IMG/VR virus record: IMGVR_UViG_3300018080_000252
Coordinates: 1-48,484 of that record
DNA from: a virus
Reading direction: 5' to 3' (one strand)
Length of the DNA: 48,484 bases
Below, piece after piece: positions 24,801 to 31,147 of the stretch (within the stretch, counting starts at the first letter, position 1; every line of letters begins with the position of its first letter). Position numbers and translations under genes: made by a program. The notes below the pieces were generated by a model. It worked only from the letters and a program-made list of their open reading frames with translations, did no database searches and was not told the origin of the DNA.

Positions 24801-25545
24801 TCTGAGCGGCCTCCTTCGCGACGGCCTCCGCGGCCTTGCGCTCCATGCCGCGGGCCATGGCCTTCGTGAGCACGCGCTCGAAGACCTGCTTGGCGAGGGG
24901 CAGCGACACACCGCCCGCGGTCGCGACCTCCGCGGCCACGTAGGGAGCCGCCTCGACCCCGAACCCGGCGACCTTCCCGGCGATGTCCCCGACGCCTGCT
25001 GCACCTCCACGCACCTCGCCACCACCGAGACGATGGCCCAGCCCCATGCGTTGGAGCAGCTCGTGGACGCCCTCGCGGCCCTTCGCCAGCGCGTCACTGA
25101 CGGGCGTGGGCTGATCGCCCGGGAGGAGCTGCTCGGAGAAGAATTCGCCGAGGAGGGGTGCGGCAAGCGCGAAGTCCACGCCGGAGTAGAGGAGATGCGT
25201 CACGCCCTGTGCGAGGGAACCGGCTGCTTTCTGACCCGCAGACGGGAGCGGCCCCATGGACGGGCGATCGCCGATCTCCTCGTCGGTGAGGGGCTTGGTT
25301 CGGGATGGAGGCTCGGCCTGGATATCTGGCACCGTTTCGGTGGACGCTCCGGTAGTCATCGGCCCCATACGCTCCTGCGACGGCGGGACGCGCATCGCGG
25401 GCGTGCCTGCCGGCTGCGCCTCGACCATGCCGCCGCCGAGATTGACCTTGAGCCAGTGCTCGTCGGAGACACGCCGCACCACCTCGTCGGGGGTGCCGTC
25501 CGGGAACCGGATCACGTCGCCGTTGGGGAAGCGGACCTCAGCCAT
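15871..25545 (-). CDS. Giant polyvalent / ejection protein with DnaJ-like, GGDEF and adenine methyltransferase domains
   Basis: A 3224-residue protein, one fifth of the genome, with its start on a shared TGATG. Visible regions in order: an N-terminal PNGDVIRFPDGTPDEVVRRV segment; an Ala/Gly-rich hydrophobic region at about 190-290; a DnaJ-like segment with HPDR near 328; a Glu/Arg coiled coil at about 380-480; a GGDEF domain at about 570-700 with GNRRAY, YDVDS, GDKLL and RYGGDEF near 640; an Arg/Glu-rich linker; an adenine-specific methyltransferase at about 1455-1640 with PSAGKGD and NPPF; several unknown domains; and a C-terminal helical part at about 2250-3200. Such polyvalent proteins are thought to enter the cell with phage DNA and counter host defences, as P1 DarB does. 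The methyltransferase stretch is visibly less GC-rich than the ends. Confidence 0.85.
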   Translation of the reverse strand: MAEVRFPNGDVIRFPDGTPDEVVRRVSDEHWLKVNLGGGMVEAQPAGTPAMRVPPSQERMGPMTTGASTETVPDIQAEPPSRTKPLTDEEIGDRPSMGPLPSAGQKAAGSLAQGVTHLLYSGVDFALAAPLLGEFFSEQLLPGDQPTPVSDALAKGREGVHELLQRMGLGHRLGGGEVRGGAAGVGDIAGKVAGFGVEAAPYVAAEVATAGGVSLPLAKQVFERVLTKAMARGMERKAAEAVAKEAAQIARTGAAATQFGAMGAGAGIEKGEPAEAAKGFAESAAGILALHAAGKLFGFLTRTLRSQGFNPKAAADKAKVYREALIDMHPDRAGPNNAERIMREEYVKELQRAIEGDDWKTADRIISMWKRREPPPDLEVEAEIAGRMLPKDTATAQALRTEAEQVRAETEQAQAAKLEREREITRQAEEQRRPQAERRAELLEAMETEGEPTQGERIRRMADDLGRRPTINEVRNLLNVQGREEARELLNAALPETAQKAPGSSEAPERPPAPAEPAAEFAKPQEPQGAQPEAIPEERRVDLVRRRRVAEMSEEEAKRELLVDDRIRDQHGIEIGNRRAYVEAEHEAPDDITLWYDVDSLGWWNDHVSEAEGDKLLGVIAEESAAIREEMGDRVRTVTRYGGDEFAGRFPSEQDAQEFADRLNKRLQERQLRVTLKDGTILTATPAISHGVGGDYDRASQAGHEHKRQREQEGLRAPKGREPIDLVREASRAGEPPGQAGGPAAAAAAEPVAEGEGAPVPRAEVEAVSTFPPRPESPPHTTDPNDPDFDLEASNRHYEADQEWYRKLFALSPEEAARVLTQEQARLYLKGFGTVENFEKSHRFWIAKGRPDIAARVREEMERLLAQGHHLHTRVYPTGSEGKVRTDEAADKAAAELLERMLAAEKKEAPDAEGLRGDEGQVRPRGGDELRRGAGEGREDLQREAPEQPRGEAPQAREGRAEGVKEAPEELNVGDAARVMGSDAIVADVQTIDGVRYELYKAARGKQGFVRVIDLDSGNVTALKRFNVYDNARKVHEDAVAHVAPPEAPAKEPPELTKGTIIRHKGTGQQGPYKYTIKPGGKPTAIIDGEGGAKVWIPYDELEVVSGTTEGVPAPVAEKAAPKETKPETEAESPRKTAVGELSGGVVEQIEKAGYTFHRRGDVRELTREERIEFAGPAGPGTIRELWKAGITVLPPEKPSAAPPRVDKKRIAAAKALRSQAKKLASKAQEALDQPRKTHTARYARQAESAMESAYADQALAKTMQAVADKLESGEKTKLANVKTKAAVEALEKELRHANIEHERSLPADERAAREEIRSRAPNESDLEHATFPWPKMYGHNARYIARELSEMLEKKQVPRGQIVRAKQLVKSWQNHAVRAGEDWVRLDEAWLDEMEDTAKLLKSDTAMLQSDVAHIKRLHRLGIESTEDLRAALEELLDIRSEAKGVSEGKKAELALAGRKIPGFFPTPRSVITKMLERADIKSTDRVLEPSAGKGDLADAMVAAGAGKGQKGNVDIVEFNSELAKILIDKGYDVTHRDFLEYSVEGYDKIVMNPPFEKGQDIKHVQHAYRLLKPGGRVVSIMSEGPFFREDYESRSFRSWLEEVDGTSEKLPEGSFKEHELRKTGVVSRIVVIDKPKAEEAPAPAAEEPLAEKPKPEPKKPDAERPTTRGHKTPESSGTPEIITVEAHELAKFRHPDDPKKQGLIHATGARYFIQWPDGTFHGEDHASLENALNPEFKHFGLTRDPAEAQAYFTEEAAKESLERIKRIGVTARPDLRKPIGLIDVVPNADARAAVSQVEHEVDVKRFGFTKQQEAWIIEQLKENWPKIKDDATATLRLQIPGDGIYTMGSEGARDLFYTLADKPIERDEASSSNKLTAHTMSSGFPGMRRAAGEAGRPETRKRYGQLSPAPLSYSPKAAWMGKDAGLDVEGDWYTNGHFLIPKKAVLENAPANVKNEIKVTTSDPKHNIPTKAQLEKLWKDHANKDGTRAHLRGWRWSLHADQMEPIIETENGAIISEFTFSLDQWRFLEDVTGFDTIRFNPENANFVGLWRGNEQVAIAGVRATAGNRWDGTVNLEKKTDEVFGNDVTESADDMKLIETAKDPFITVLDNLRKLGQPRKPLRKLEIPEAVKADDPKIEERFQAAKGLQSEGKVAEMKKLLASASIIFRRHYPHIDVGKDSMRALMQDELRTLEAAERAAKPITYIRIREITEGLDGQALDLFSRVIVLPDIIKDVEAGLYDTATEGEGKPLPFGYTHPRFGDNAPETDITQHLERLERIVAANSHVRAALDRRARYVRGLTEELVELEILDADVLADPRYYHRQVMKHFNARERQWVGTGSTDVRIHTKGFMKRRVGGTDFNTAYQEAELEWASQAAAAIARKRTLDRLDELANIKGRLNAEARHRNYVNLVGGPENLARIHELRNEIAALREEIRNGASDVRPILDARATELGELDPLIPYRHRIGEMKRFLEDQAAAGNLPAGPYPDVLGYLAEGKALRGAAEDKFITPDYEDPEPERFFGYLKWLVEHGKEVADAEFKEMFGIPLTEADADAMPPQVPALAFLKAVNEKNRFIKDRLGNDYLTWENLIPEGYVAWQPKQGANVFRALTIEERAMQRILDGEIELTPEQVHTVLAIGGMRPQWVIPEDLAKTLDEFHKYIDDPMDNLFRWAHSTWKQTVLLGPTRAMKYNLNNMSGDADICVAFDPQIMKYFKDAAGDLWRYHVKGERVPKPVQEEIDEAMEFGVIDSGLTMTDIPDISKSGAFKALINEDPNKFVDLVDRYWKNVREFTVWRENILRLAAYRRMKERVLGSEKYKGAGVSRVDEVAPLTGKRRAAKLARDLVGDYGAISRGGMWLRENLFSFWSWAEINAPRYVRLFKNLQYEEGGDPWATGKRVAGVATKKVGGKVLKRVGRRVLQAHIVSGLVWLWNMTLFPDEEREIRRTRRGLHVILGRNDETGEIHAIRFEGALFDALKWVGLSDWPNDVEDLVTGRADWRDKVAEIPKGAADRTINGVQPFIKTPFELIGGFSTYPSIFGEGRRGLRPRPIRDRTEHVVRTFGGWAGLDKLYNVVMGKPRRTTDLTGWQKAARWVEPLLVYRTDPREASYWAIRHEASKWAEEHLNKTSPVILHRSARSNALYYYRKALMWGDEKRAAKWLNEYFKEGGSPKGLEQSLRTQHPLYTIPKQHRGAFMAGLSKSDQELLRDALIWYQSWSGKSAF

Positions 25546-26564
25546 CAGCCTGCCGGGACCACGCCGCCACGGTTCGGGTCGTAGACGTACTGTGTGCCGC
25601 CGCTGGTGTCATGGGAAGCCTTGGCCTGGCCGGATGCGTGGGAGGAGACCATGCGGTCGGGACGGTACATCGCCGCCTGCTGCGCGGCCTGCATCTTGGC
25701 CTTCTCGAGCATGGCCCTCTTCTTTGCCGTCTCGTGCTTTGCCTTGAGCATCGCGGCCTTCCGCTTGAGAGCCTCAACCTTCTGCGGGTTGCCGCCGACC
25801 ATCTGCGCCTGCTGCTCCGCGGCCTGGAGCTCGCCTTGCAGCTCTTGCAGCTCACCCTCAACCTCCACGACACTCTCCATCGCGTCGTTGTAGGAGTCCT
25901 CCAGGTCGAGGAGCTGCTCGAGGTCGAGCGTCTCCTCGTCCTGGGCGAGTCCGGGGATGATCTTGGTCTCCTGGGTTCGCGGGTTCCAGACCATGCCCTG
26001 CTTGCGGTCGAGCACTGACCACGGATCGGGCTCGTCGGGCTGGGGAGAGCGCAGCCGCATCGCCTCGTCGGCGAAGCCGGTGCTCGCGAGCAGGTCGCGG
26101 GCGCCTTCGTAGTCGCCGGCGCCGAGGAGCTTCGCGACGCCCCCCTTCGCCTTCTCGGCGCCCTCGGCGGCGCGCTGGGCCATGCGCTCCTTGAGCGCGG
26201 CCATCCGTGACGTGAACGCCTTCTCCTTGTCGGCCTCCTGACCTTCCATGTACCGCATGACGGCACTCAGCGAGCCGGACGGATCACGCTCGACAGCGCC
26301 CCGGAGGAGGTCGGCCTGCGGCCCCTTGGCCCCCCGGAGAGTGCGCTCGATCACCGACCGAAGGTTGCGTTCTCCGCGCTCTTCGGCCTCGGCCTGCTCC
26401 CGCTCCTGGCGCTCGCGGTCCTCGATGTACTTCCGGTGGAGCTGGCGATCCCGGATGTCACCGGCGGTGCGGATGCCTCCGTACAGGTACGGGCTCGTGC
26501 CGGCGATCCCGCTGAGGACGACCGGGAGCCACTCCTTCAACGTTCGACCGGCTGGGGTTGCCAT
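25545..26564 (-). CDS. Internal virion / ejection-type protein
   Basis: A 339-residue protein. ATG at 26564 with GGAGGTAGTG upstream. After a short hydrophobic N-terminus (WLPVVLSGIAGTSPYLYGG) it is almost entirely charged helix: RERQEREQAEAEERGER, KEKAFTSRMAALKERMAQRAAEGAEKA and long Gln/Ala/Lys coiled coils to about residue 305. This is typical of podovirus ejection proteins that line the capsid interior and cross the envelope. Its place just before the polyvalent protein supports that. Confidence 0.65.
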   Translation of the reverse strand: MATPAGRTLKEWLPVVLSGIAGTSPYLYGGIRTAGDIRDRQLHRKYIEDRERQEREQAEAEERGERNLRSVIERTLRGAKGPQADLLRGAVERDPSGSLSAVMRYMEGQEADKEKAFTSRMAALKERMAQRAAEGAEKAKGGVAKLLGAGDYEGARDLLASTGFADEAMRLRSPQPDEPDPWSVLDRKQGMVWNPRTQETKIIPGLAQDEETLDLEQLLDLEDSYNDAMESVVEVEGELQELQGELQAAEQQAQMVGGNPQKVEALKRKAAMLKAKHETAKKRAMLEKAKMQAAQQAAMYRPDRMVSSHASGQAKASHDTSGGTQYVYDPNRGGVVPAG

Positions 26565-26566
26565 CA

Positions 26567-27073
26567 CTACCTCCGAAGCAGCATCCGCACGTACTCGTTG
26601 AGTGAACCGGGAGCGCGGTCACGCCGGAAGCGCAGCGCCGTCGGCGCCGGACCCGCAGTTGCGTTCCCGCCGAAGTTGATGGATGCGCGGGGCGGCTTGG
26701 GCCGCATGGAGTTGAGCGCCTGGCCGATCTCGGCGCCCATCTGCACCTTCTCCATGGTGCCCGGCCCCTCGCCTTGCTTCCGGGCCTCCACCTCCTCGAG
26801 CGTCGGCTTCTGCTGCTGCTGCCGTGCGAGGTTCTGCTCGAGCTGAGGTGTGACGCCGGGATTCTGCATGGCGCCGCTGATCGCCTCCTGGAAGCGAGTG
26901 CTGGGCTGCCCCGCGGCTTCCGCTCGGGATGCGGCCAGCTTCGACGCCGTGTTCTCCACCGGCGGCACGGCCTGCCCGCCGGGGGCCTGACCCGCCTGCG
27001 GCGGGGGCGTCTTCACCGCCTCCCGCGCCTTGAGAGCGGTCGAGATAATCATCATGATCGTTGCGGGATCCAT
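26567..27073 (-). CDS. Virion-associated protein, ejection cluster
   Basis: A 168-residue protein with a short hydrophobic start (ATIMMIISTALKAREAV), a Pro/Gln-rich low-complexity middle (PPPQAGQAPGGQAV, NLARQQQQKPTLEEVEARKQ) and a basic C-terminus. No family is recognised. Composition and position, in a run of helical or disordered proteins upstream of the polyvalent gene, suggest a minor virion or ejection component. Confidence 0.6.
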   Translation of the reverse strand: MDPATIMMIISTALKAREAVKTPPPQAGQAPGGQAVPPVENTASKLAASRAEAAGQPSTRFQEAISGAMQNPGVTPQLEQNLARQQQQKPTLEEVEARKQGEGPGTMEKVQMGAEIGQALNSMRPKPPRASINFGGNATAGPAPTALRFRRDRAPGSLNEYVRMLLRR

Positions 27074-27082
27074 GGGGGCCTC

Positions 27083-27472
27083 CTAGCCGGTCCACGGCAT
27101 CGACCACGGGAACGGCGAGTTGGTGCCGCTGCGAACCGGATTCTCTACCGTGGGTTGTGGACCCGGCACCGGAGTGTCCGTCGGGATCGGTATCCACCGC
27201 CGGGCATGACGCGTCGCCCCGTGAGTGAAGCTCTCTGCGGGAGGAGTCGTGCTCGGCATGGCGACCGCCGCCGGGTTGTCGGCTGTCGGCTGACTGGTCC
27301 CGGTCGCACCCGGCGATGCACCGGCACCGCCCTTCTTCGGGGCCGCACCGGATGCCATCGGCGGGGTGGCGATGCCGTATGGCGCCGTGCCGGTTGATGG
27401 GACGGAGCCGCCCATTGCGGCCTCGAGGGCGTTGTTGTCCCGCTGTGACAGATTGCCGCCGCCTTTGCCCAT
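27083..27472 (-). CDS. Low-complexity virion-associated protein (MGKGGG start)
   Basis: A 129-residue protein with GGAGGCAGAC before the ATG. It begins MGKGGG, exactly like the next gene upstream, and is then rich in Pro, Ala, Gly and Thr, probably disordered. No family is recognised. The shared N-terminus may be a localisation or packaging signal, or reflect a partial duplication. Confidence 0.6.
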   Translation of the reverse strand: MGKGGGNLSQRDNNALEAAMGGSVPSTGTAPYGIATPPMASGAAPKKGGAGASPGATGTSQPTADNPAAVAMPSTTPPAESFTHGATRHARRWIPIPTDTPVPGPQPTVENPVRSGTNSPFPWSMPWTG

Positions 27473-27481
27473 GTCTGCCTC

Positions 27482-28441
27482 CTACTTCTTCGATGTCGTG
27501 GCCCGGGAGCCGATGGTCGAAGGGAGCAGCCCGAACGGAGCTCCGAGGGCCTGCTCCCACAGTGCGGCGCGCCGAAGGTAGTCCTCGTACTGCGCGTCCT
27601 GGGTCTTCTGCTCGTAGTCGTGGTAGACCCCACCGACGCCCATGGACGCCTCGAGTGCATCCCTCTTCCGCTGCTGCGCCCGATCCTCCATGCCGAGGTA
27701 GGTGTTCACGAGATCGCTGGTCTGTGCGGCCTGTTGCTGCCCGCCACGTTCCAGCGCACCGACGCGCTCGCCGAGCGCCGACTGCCGTGCGGACTCCAGC
27801 CCGCCGAGGATCCCGGCGCGGGACTCCTCGGCGCCGATCTGCCGGTCGAGGCTGCGCTCCTCACGCCCGAGGGCGTCCTGGACCATCGGCAGGGTAGTGA
27901 TCGCCTGCTGGGCTGCGGTCGCGTTGCCCAAGGCGGTAGAGCGCCCGATCCCCGAGAGTGCGGCCTGGTTCTCGATGATCGGCTGCATGAGCGCCTTGAA
28001 CTGTTCGTTGGCCGCGGCAATCGCTGGGTCGTCGGCGATCCCCTCCCCCTTCACCTGGCGGCGGGAGATCCCCGGCAGGTAGTCCGCGCTCGCCTTGATC
28101 GCGCCGGAGTACGGGCTCGTGGTGAACTGCCGTGACTCCTCGAGCGCCATCGTTGACGGCAGGCCGAGCTCCCCGAGCCGGGCCGCATGCTGCGAGGCGA
28201 GGTTGCTGTACCCACCGGCCTCCGCGAGCGTGGGGGCGAGCTGCCCGCCATACTGCTCGAGCCAGTTGGGGCCGACCGTGCCGAGAGGATGCTCCTTGAA
28301 GAGGTTCAGGCCCCCCTCGCCGGCCAACGATTGAGCGTAGTCGGCGAAATCCCCCCAATAGCCCGCCGTTTTCTCGACGAGGGGTTTTAGCTCCGCGGGG
28401 ATCTCGGCACTCTGGATCTGCGTGCCACCGCCCTTACCCAT
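27482..28441 (-). CDS. Minor virion protein (MGKGGG start)
   Basis: A 319-residue protein, Gln/Ala-rich and helical, with a predicted coiled coil at about 190-260 (REERSLDRQIGAEESRAGILGGLESARQ; ALERGGQQQAAQTSD). Proteins of this size and character occur between tail genes and ejection proteins in podoviruses. It overlaps the GNAT-like gene by 8 bases. No specific family is recognised. Confidence 0.6.
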   Translation of the reverse strand: MGKGGGTQIQSAEIPAELKPLVEKTAGYWGDFADYAQSLAGEGGLNLFKEHPLGTVGPNWLEQYGGQLAPTLAEAGGYSNLASQHAARLGELGLPSTMALEESRQFTTSPYSGAIKASADYLPGISRRQVKGEGIADDPAIAAANEQFKALMQPIIENQAALSGIGRSTALGNATAAQQAITTLPMVQDALGREERSLDRQIGAEESRAGILGGLESARQSALGERVGALERGGQQQAAQTSDLVNTYLGMEDRAQQRKRDALEASMGVGGVYHDYEQKTQDAQYEDYLRRAALWEQALGAPFGLLPSTIGSRATTSKK

Positions 28442-28907
28442 TGCTCAACTCCTTGTTGACCACGACCGGCCCCTTGGAGAACCCGATCAGGCCAAACAGA
28501 CGTACTCGTGAATCGGTCTCTGCCAATGCCCGGAGACGCGGCAGCTTGTGCATCCGCGCCCAGCCCTCGACGAGCTGGAGGCAGGTGTGCGTCAGCTCCT
28601 TGGAGGACTCGACGTCTTTGTCCTTCTCCCACTGGTAGACCATGGCGAAGGGCCAGCGGCCCCGGTAGAGCTCGATGCCGGCGAGCAGAGAGCCGCGGAC
28701 CTGAGACTCGCCGTCCACGAGCGCAATGCCGTACATGGCGCCCTTCCCGGACCCGAAGTCGGCCTCCCAATCCCGGCAGACCTGCGCGGCGTCGATCGCG
28801 GGATCGTGCCGCACGGTGAAGTTGTAGATGCGCTGGAGGTACTGCGGCATGAGCATCCATGCACCGGGCTCGTCCTTCGTCATGGCGAGAGGACGAACCT
28901 GGATCAT
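28434..28907 (-). CDS. GNAT-fold-like virion protein
   Basis: A 157-residue protein whose order of elements resembles a GNAT acetyltransferase fold: strand and helix at the N-terminus, a central pair of strands (GAMYGIALVDGESQVRGSLLAGIEL) and a final strand-loop-helix (VRLFGLIGFSKGPVVV). The acetyl-CoA loop is not clearly conserved. GNAT-like proteins occur in the internal virion clusters of podoviruses, which fits this position. The call rests on pattern only. Confidence 0.5.
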   Translation of the reverse strand: MIQVRPLAMTKDEPGAWMLMPQYLQRIYNFTVRHDPAIDAAQVCRDWEADFGSGKGAMYGIALVDGESQVRGSLLAGIELYRGRWPFAMVYQWEKDKDVESSKELTHTCLQLVEGWARMHKLPRLRALAETDSRVRLFGLIGFSKGPVVVNKELSNG

Positions 28908-29191
28908 TCGGCAGCCTCGCTCAGGAGATCCGCACTCGCCTGGTCTCGGGCCGCGTCACGGGCCGCGATGGCAGCCTGCACCGACTCGTACTCGGCGAGC
29001 ATCCGGGCGTCGGCCCACTCGTGGAAGATGCGGTACTGCTGGAGAGGCGTGAGGCTGGAAGCCTCCACGCCCCACTTCGTCAGCATCGCTTGGATGAAGG
29101 GCTCCGCTTCGTTCTGCTGGAACCACGATTGCACGGCAGGGCGAAGACGCTCCGCGACTCCGGTTGACCTTGAAAGAGTGATAGAAGGCAT
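28904..29191 (-). CDS. Small helical virion-region protein
   Basis: A 95-residue protein, helical throughout (SWFQQNEAEPFIQAMLTKWGV, ARMLAEYESVQAAIAARDAARDQASADLLSEAAE). The ATG directly follows the TAA of the fibre gene, with AAAGGATTAAG as ribosome site. No family is recognised. It lies between fibre and ejection genes. Confidence 0.55.
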   Translation of the reverse strand: MPSITLSRSTGVAERLRPAVQSWFQQNEAEPFIQAMLTKWGVEASSLTPLQQYRIFHEWADARMLAEYESVQAAIAARDAARDQASADLLSEAAE

Positions 29192-31147
29192 TTACTTAAT
29201 CCTTTCGATGTAGGCGTAGCTGCCTTGGCTGGACGTGTCGATCGACACCCCGAAGGTGTGATAGACGACAACCTCGATGTAGTCAGATGCAGAGAGGGAG
29301 CTCACCAACTCCAATTGCATGCACGTGGTCAGCCCCCCCGGCACGGCTTCGTACTGCGACACCTTGGACTCCTGGATCGCCGCGCCGTTCTTCCGCAGGA
29401 AGAAGAGCACATAGCCGGTCCTGCCGCCCGAGTCCAAGGCCATCTGAGCCGAGATCCGATAACGGCCCGCAGAGGGGATGGTCAGCCGCGTTGGGGAGCC
29501 CGCAGCCCAATAGGACGCATCATCCCAATCCTCGCCGTCCCAAGTGATGACCGTCGCGCTGCCACTGGAGATCGCATCGGCAGAGGAGAAGTTGACGCGG
29601 CAGGACTTCCCAACGTCGAAGCCCTCCAGACGTGCTTTCTTCCAGGCGTTCGCAGCCGTGGCGACGTAGATGCCGTCAGAATCCCAACAGTGATCTCCCT
29701 GGTTACCGGCGGCGCTCTCACTCGCGGGCGTCTTCGAGGTGCGGAGCCGCAGGATGTCGGAGTTGATGTCGAGCTTGGCGCTGGGGCTGCTAGTGCCGAT
29801 ACCGATGCAATCCGCAGAAGCGTCCACGAGAAAGCAGTTGGAATCGGTCAGACTCTCGATCCTGGTGTCGTAACCCCCACCAACATCATTGAAAACCGCT
29901 CCAAAAGAGGAGATGACGTGGACGCTGTTTCCGCCCCGTCTGAAATTCAGATAGTGCCCGCCAGTCGTGTTCGTGCCCTGGAACAGGTTGATCTCAGCGT
30001 TGCTGGTGCCATCGCCGGGGTAGGGGTCCAAGAACAAGTAGGCGACACCTGCTTGCATGCGCTTCTTGATCTGGCCTGCATACCCAAGCTCAATGAACTC
30101 GAAGTAATCACCAACGTTGCGGCCATTCTCGTGGATGTGGATTTGCGGATTACTTGCATAGTCGATGTCGAGCTGGCCTGTCAGCGGATCGTTGGAGCAG
30201 TCGAGCTTGAGGTAGCTGCCAAGATCCTCGGAGAGTGCAATGTCCTTCTCGACCGCACCGATCTTGTAGCGAGGGCGGGCGTCGCCGCCGTTCTTCACCC
30301 GCAGGACGATGCCGTCGGTCTCGTCGCCCACCAGCACGTCGTTGTTGGTGTCGATGCCGAGAAGATCCTGCTTGAGATCGCCGGTGTCCATGCCCGAGAA
30401 GAACTTGTTGTTGCTGAGGGGCAGGATCTCGGTCAGCTCGAGGAGGCTGTTGGCCGGATTGAGGAACGCGCCCCACAGCGACTTCCACACCGGGTAGGGG
30501 CCGGCCTCGGGATCGACCGCCTGGATCGCGATGTCCTTGACGCCGACGCCCTGAGTGCCGTCCTTCGCCGAGGCGCGGATGCGGGCAATGTCCCCGGCCT
30601 TGGTGCCATCATTGCCCTCTGCGCGCATCAGGAGCTCGGCGCGGCGGTCCTCCGGGCTCGTGTCGTCTGCTATGGCATGAAGCGCGAGCTGCATGACGTC
30701 GAACTGCCCGAGATCGACCTTCTTGAGGGTGAGGGGAACGCCCTCATCGACGTTGATCTCGAGCGGCCCCGTCACCGGGTCGTTGCTCGCGTCCAGTCTC
30801 AGGAACGGGCCACCGTCGTCGGTGGAGGCAGCGCCACCGCCCGCAGCCTCCTCGGTGGACACCGCGGCCCCGCCGAGCGCCGTCCACGTCCCGAGGTCGG
30901 CCTCGAGCACGTCCTCGTCGGTGACGACGTACAGGACGCCGGTGCCCTGCGCCTCCGGCTGGTCGGCCCTGCTGCCGACGAGCGTCCGGTGCGCGGCGAG
31001 GATCTCGAGCACCCGCGCCGTCTCCTGGTGCTGGTCGTTGAGCGCCCGGAACAGGTCACGCGCCCACTGCGGCGCGTTCGGCGGCAGGAGCGGGAGGTGC
31101 GGTGTGCGCCCGACCAGGAGACAGATGCCGGAGAGGGAGACCGTCAT
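29192..31147 (-). CDS. Tail fibre protein with C1q-like tip
   Basis: A 651-residue fibre. ATG at 31147 overlaps the previous TGA (ATGA). The N-terminus (about 1-75) is probably the virion attachment part. Two similar shaft motifs follow, LRLDASNDPVTGPLEI near 118 and LKLDCSNDPLTGQLDI near 312. Near residue 455 the fibre motif IGTSSPSAKLDI appears. The last 140 residues are beta-rich and resemble a trimeric C1q/TNF-like head (RYRISAQMALDSG, YIEVVVYHTFGVS). Base composition drops in GC after about 30.2 kb, as in an exchanged tip module. It should recognise a host surface receptor. Confidence 0.75.
   Translation of the reverse strand: MTVSLSGICLLVGRTPHLPLLPPNAPQWARDLFRALNDQHQETARVLEILAAHRTLVGSRADQPEAQGTGVLYVVTDEDVLEADLGTWTALGGAAVSTEEAAGGGAASTDDGGPFLRLDASNDPVTGPLEINVDEGVPLTLKKVDLGQFDVMQLALHAIADDTSPEDRRAELLMRAEGNDGTKAGDIARIRASAKDGTQGVGVKDIAIQAVDPEAGPYPVWKSLWGAFLNPANSLLELTEILPLSNNKFFSGMDTGDLKQDLLGIDTNNDVLVGDETDGIVLRVKNGGDARPRYKIGAVEKDIALSEDLGSYLKLDCSNDPLTGQLDIDYASNPQIHIHENGRNVGDYFEFIELGYAGQIKKRMQAGVAYLFLDPYPGDGTSNAEINLFQGTNTTGGHYLNFRRGGNSVHVISSFGAVFNDVGGGYDTRIESLTDSNCFLVDASADCIGIGTSSPSAKLDINSDILRLRTSKTPASESAAGNQGDHCWDSDGIYVATAANAWKKARLEGFDVGKSCRVNFSSADAISSGSATVITWDGEDWDDASYWAAGSPTRLTIPSAGRYRISAQMALDSGGRTGYVLFFLRKNGAAIQESKVSQYEAVPGGLTTCMQLELVSSLSASDYIEVVVYHTFGVSIDTSSQGSYAYIERIK

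Noticed and set aside
23410-25584. 724-codon plus-strand open frame
   Set aside because: Antisense to the N-terminal third of the polyvalent protein, whose sense reading has clear domains; the plus-strand product shows none.
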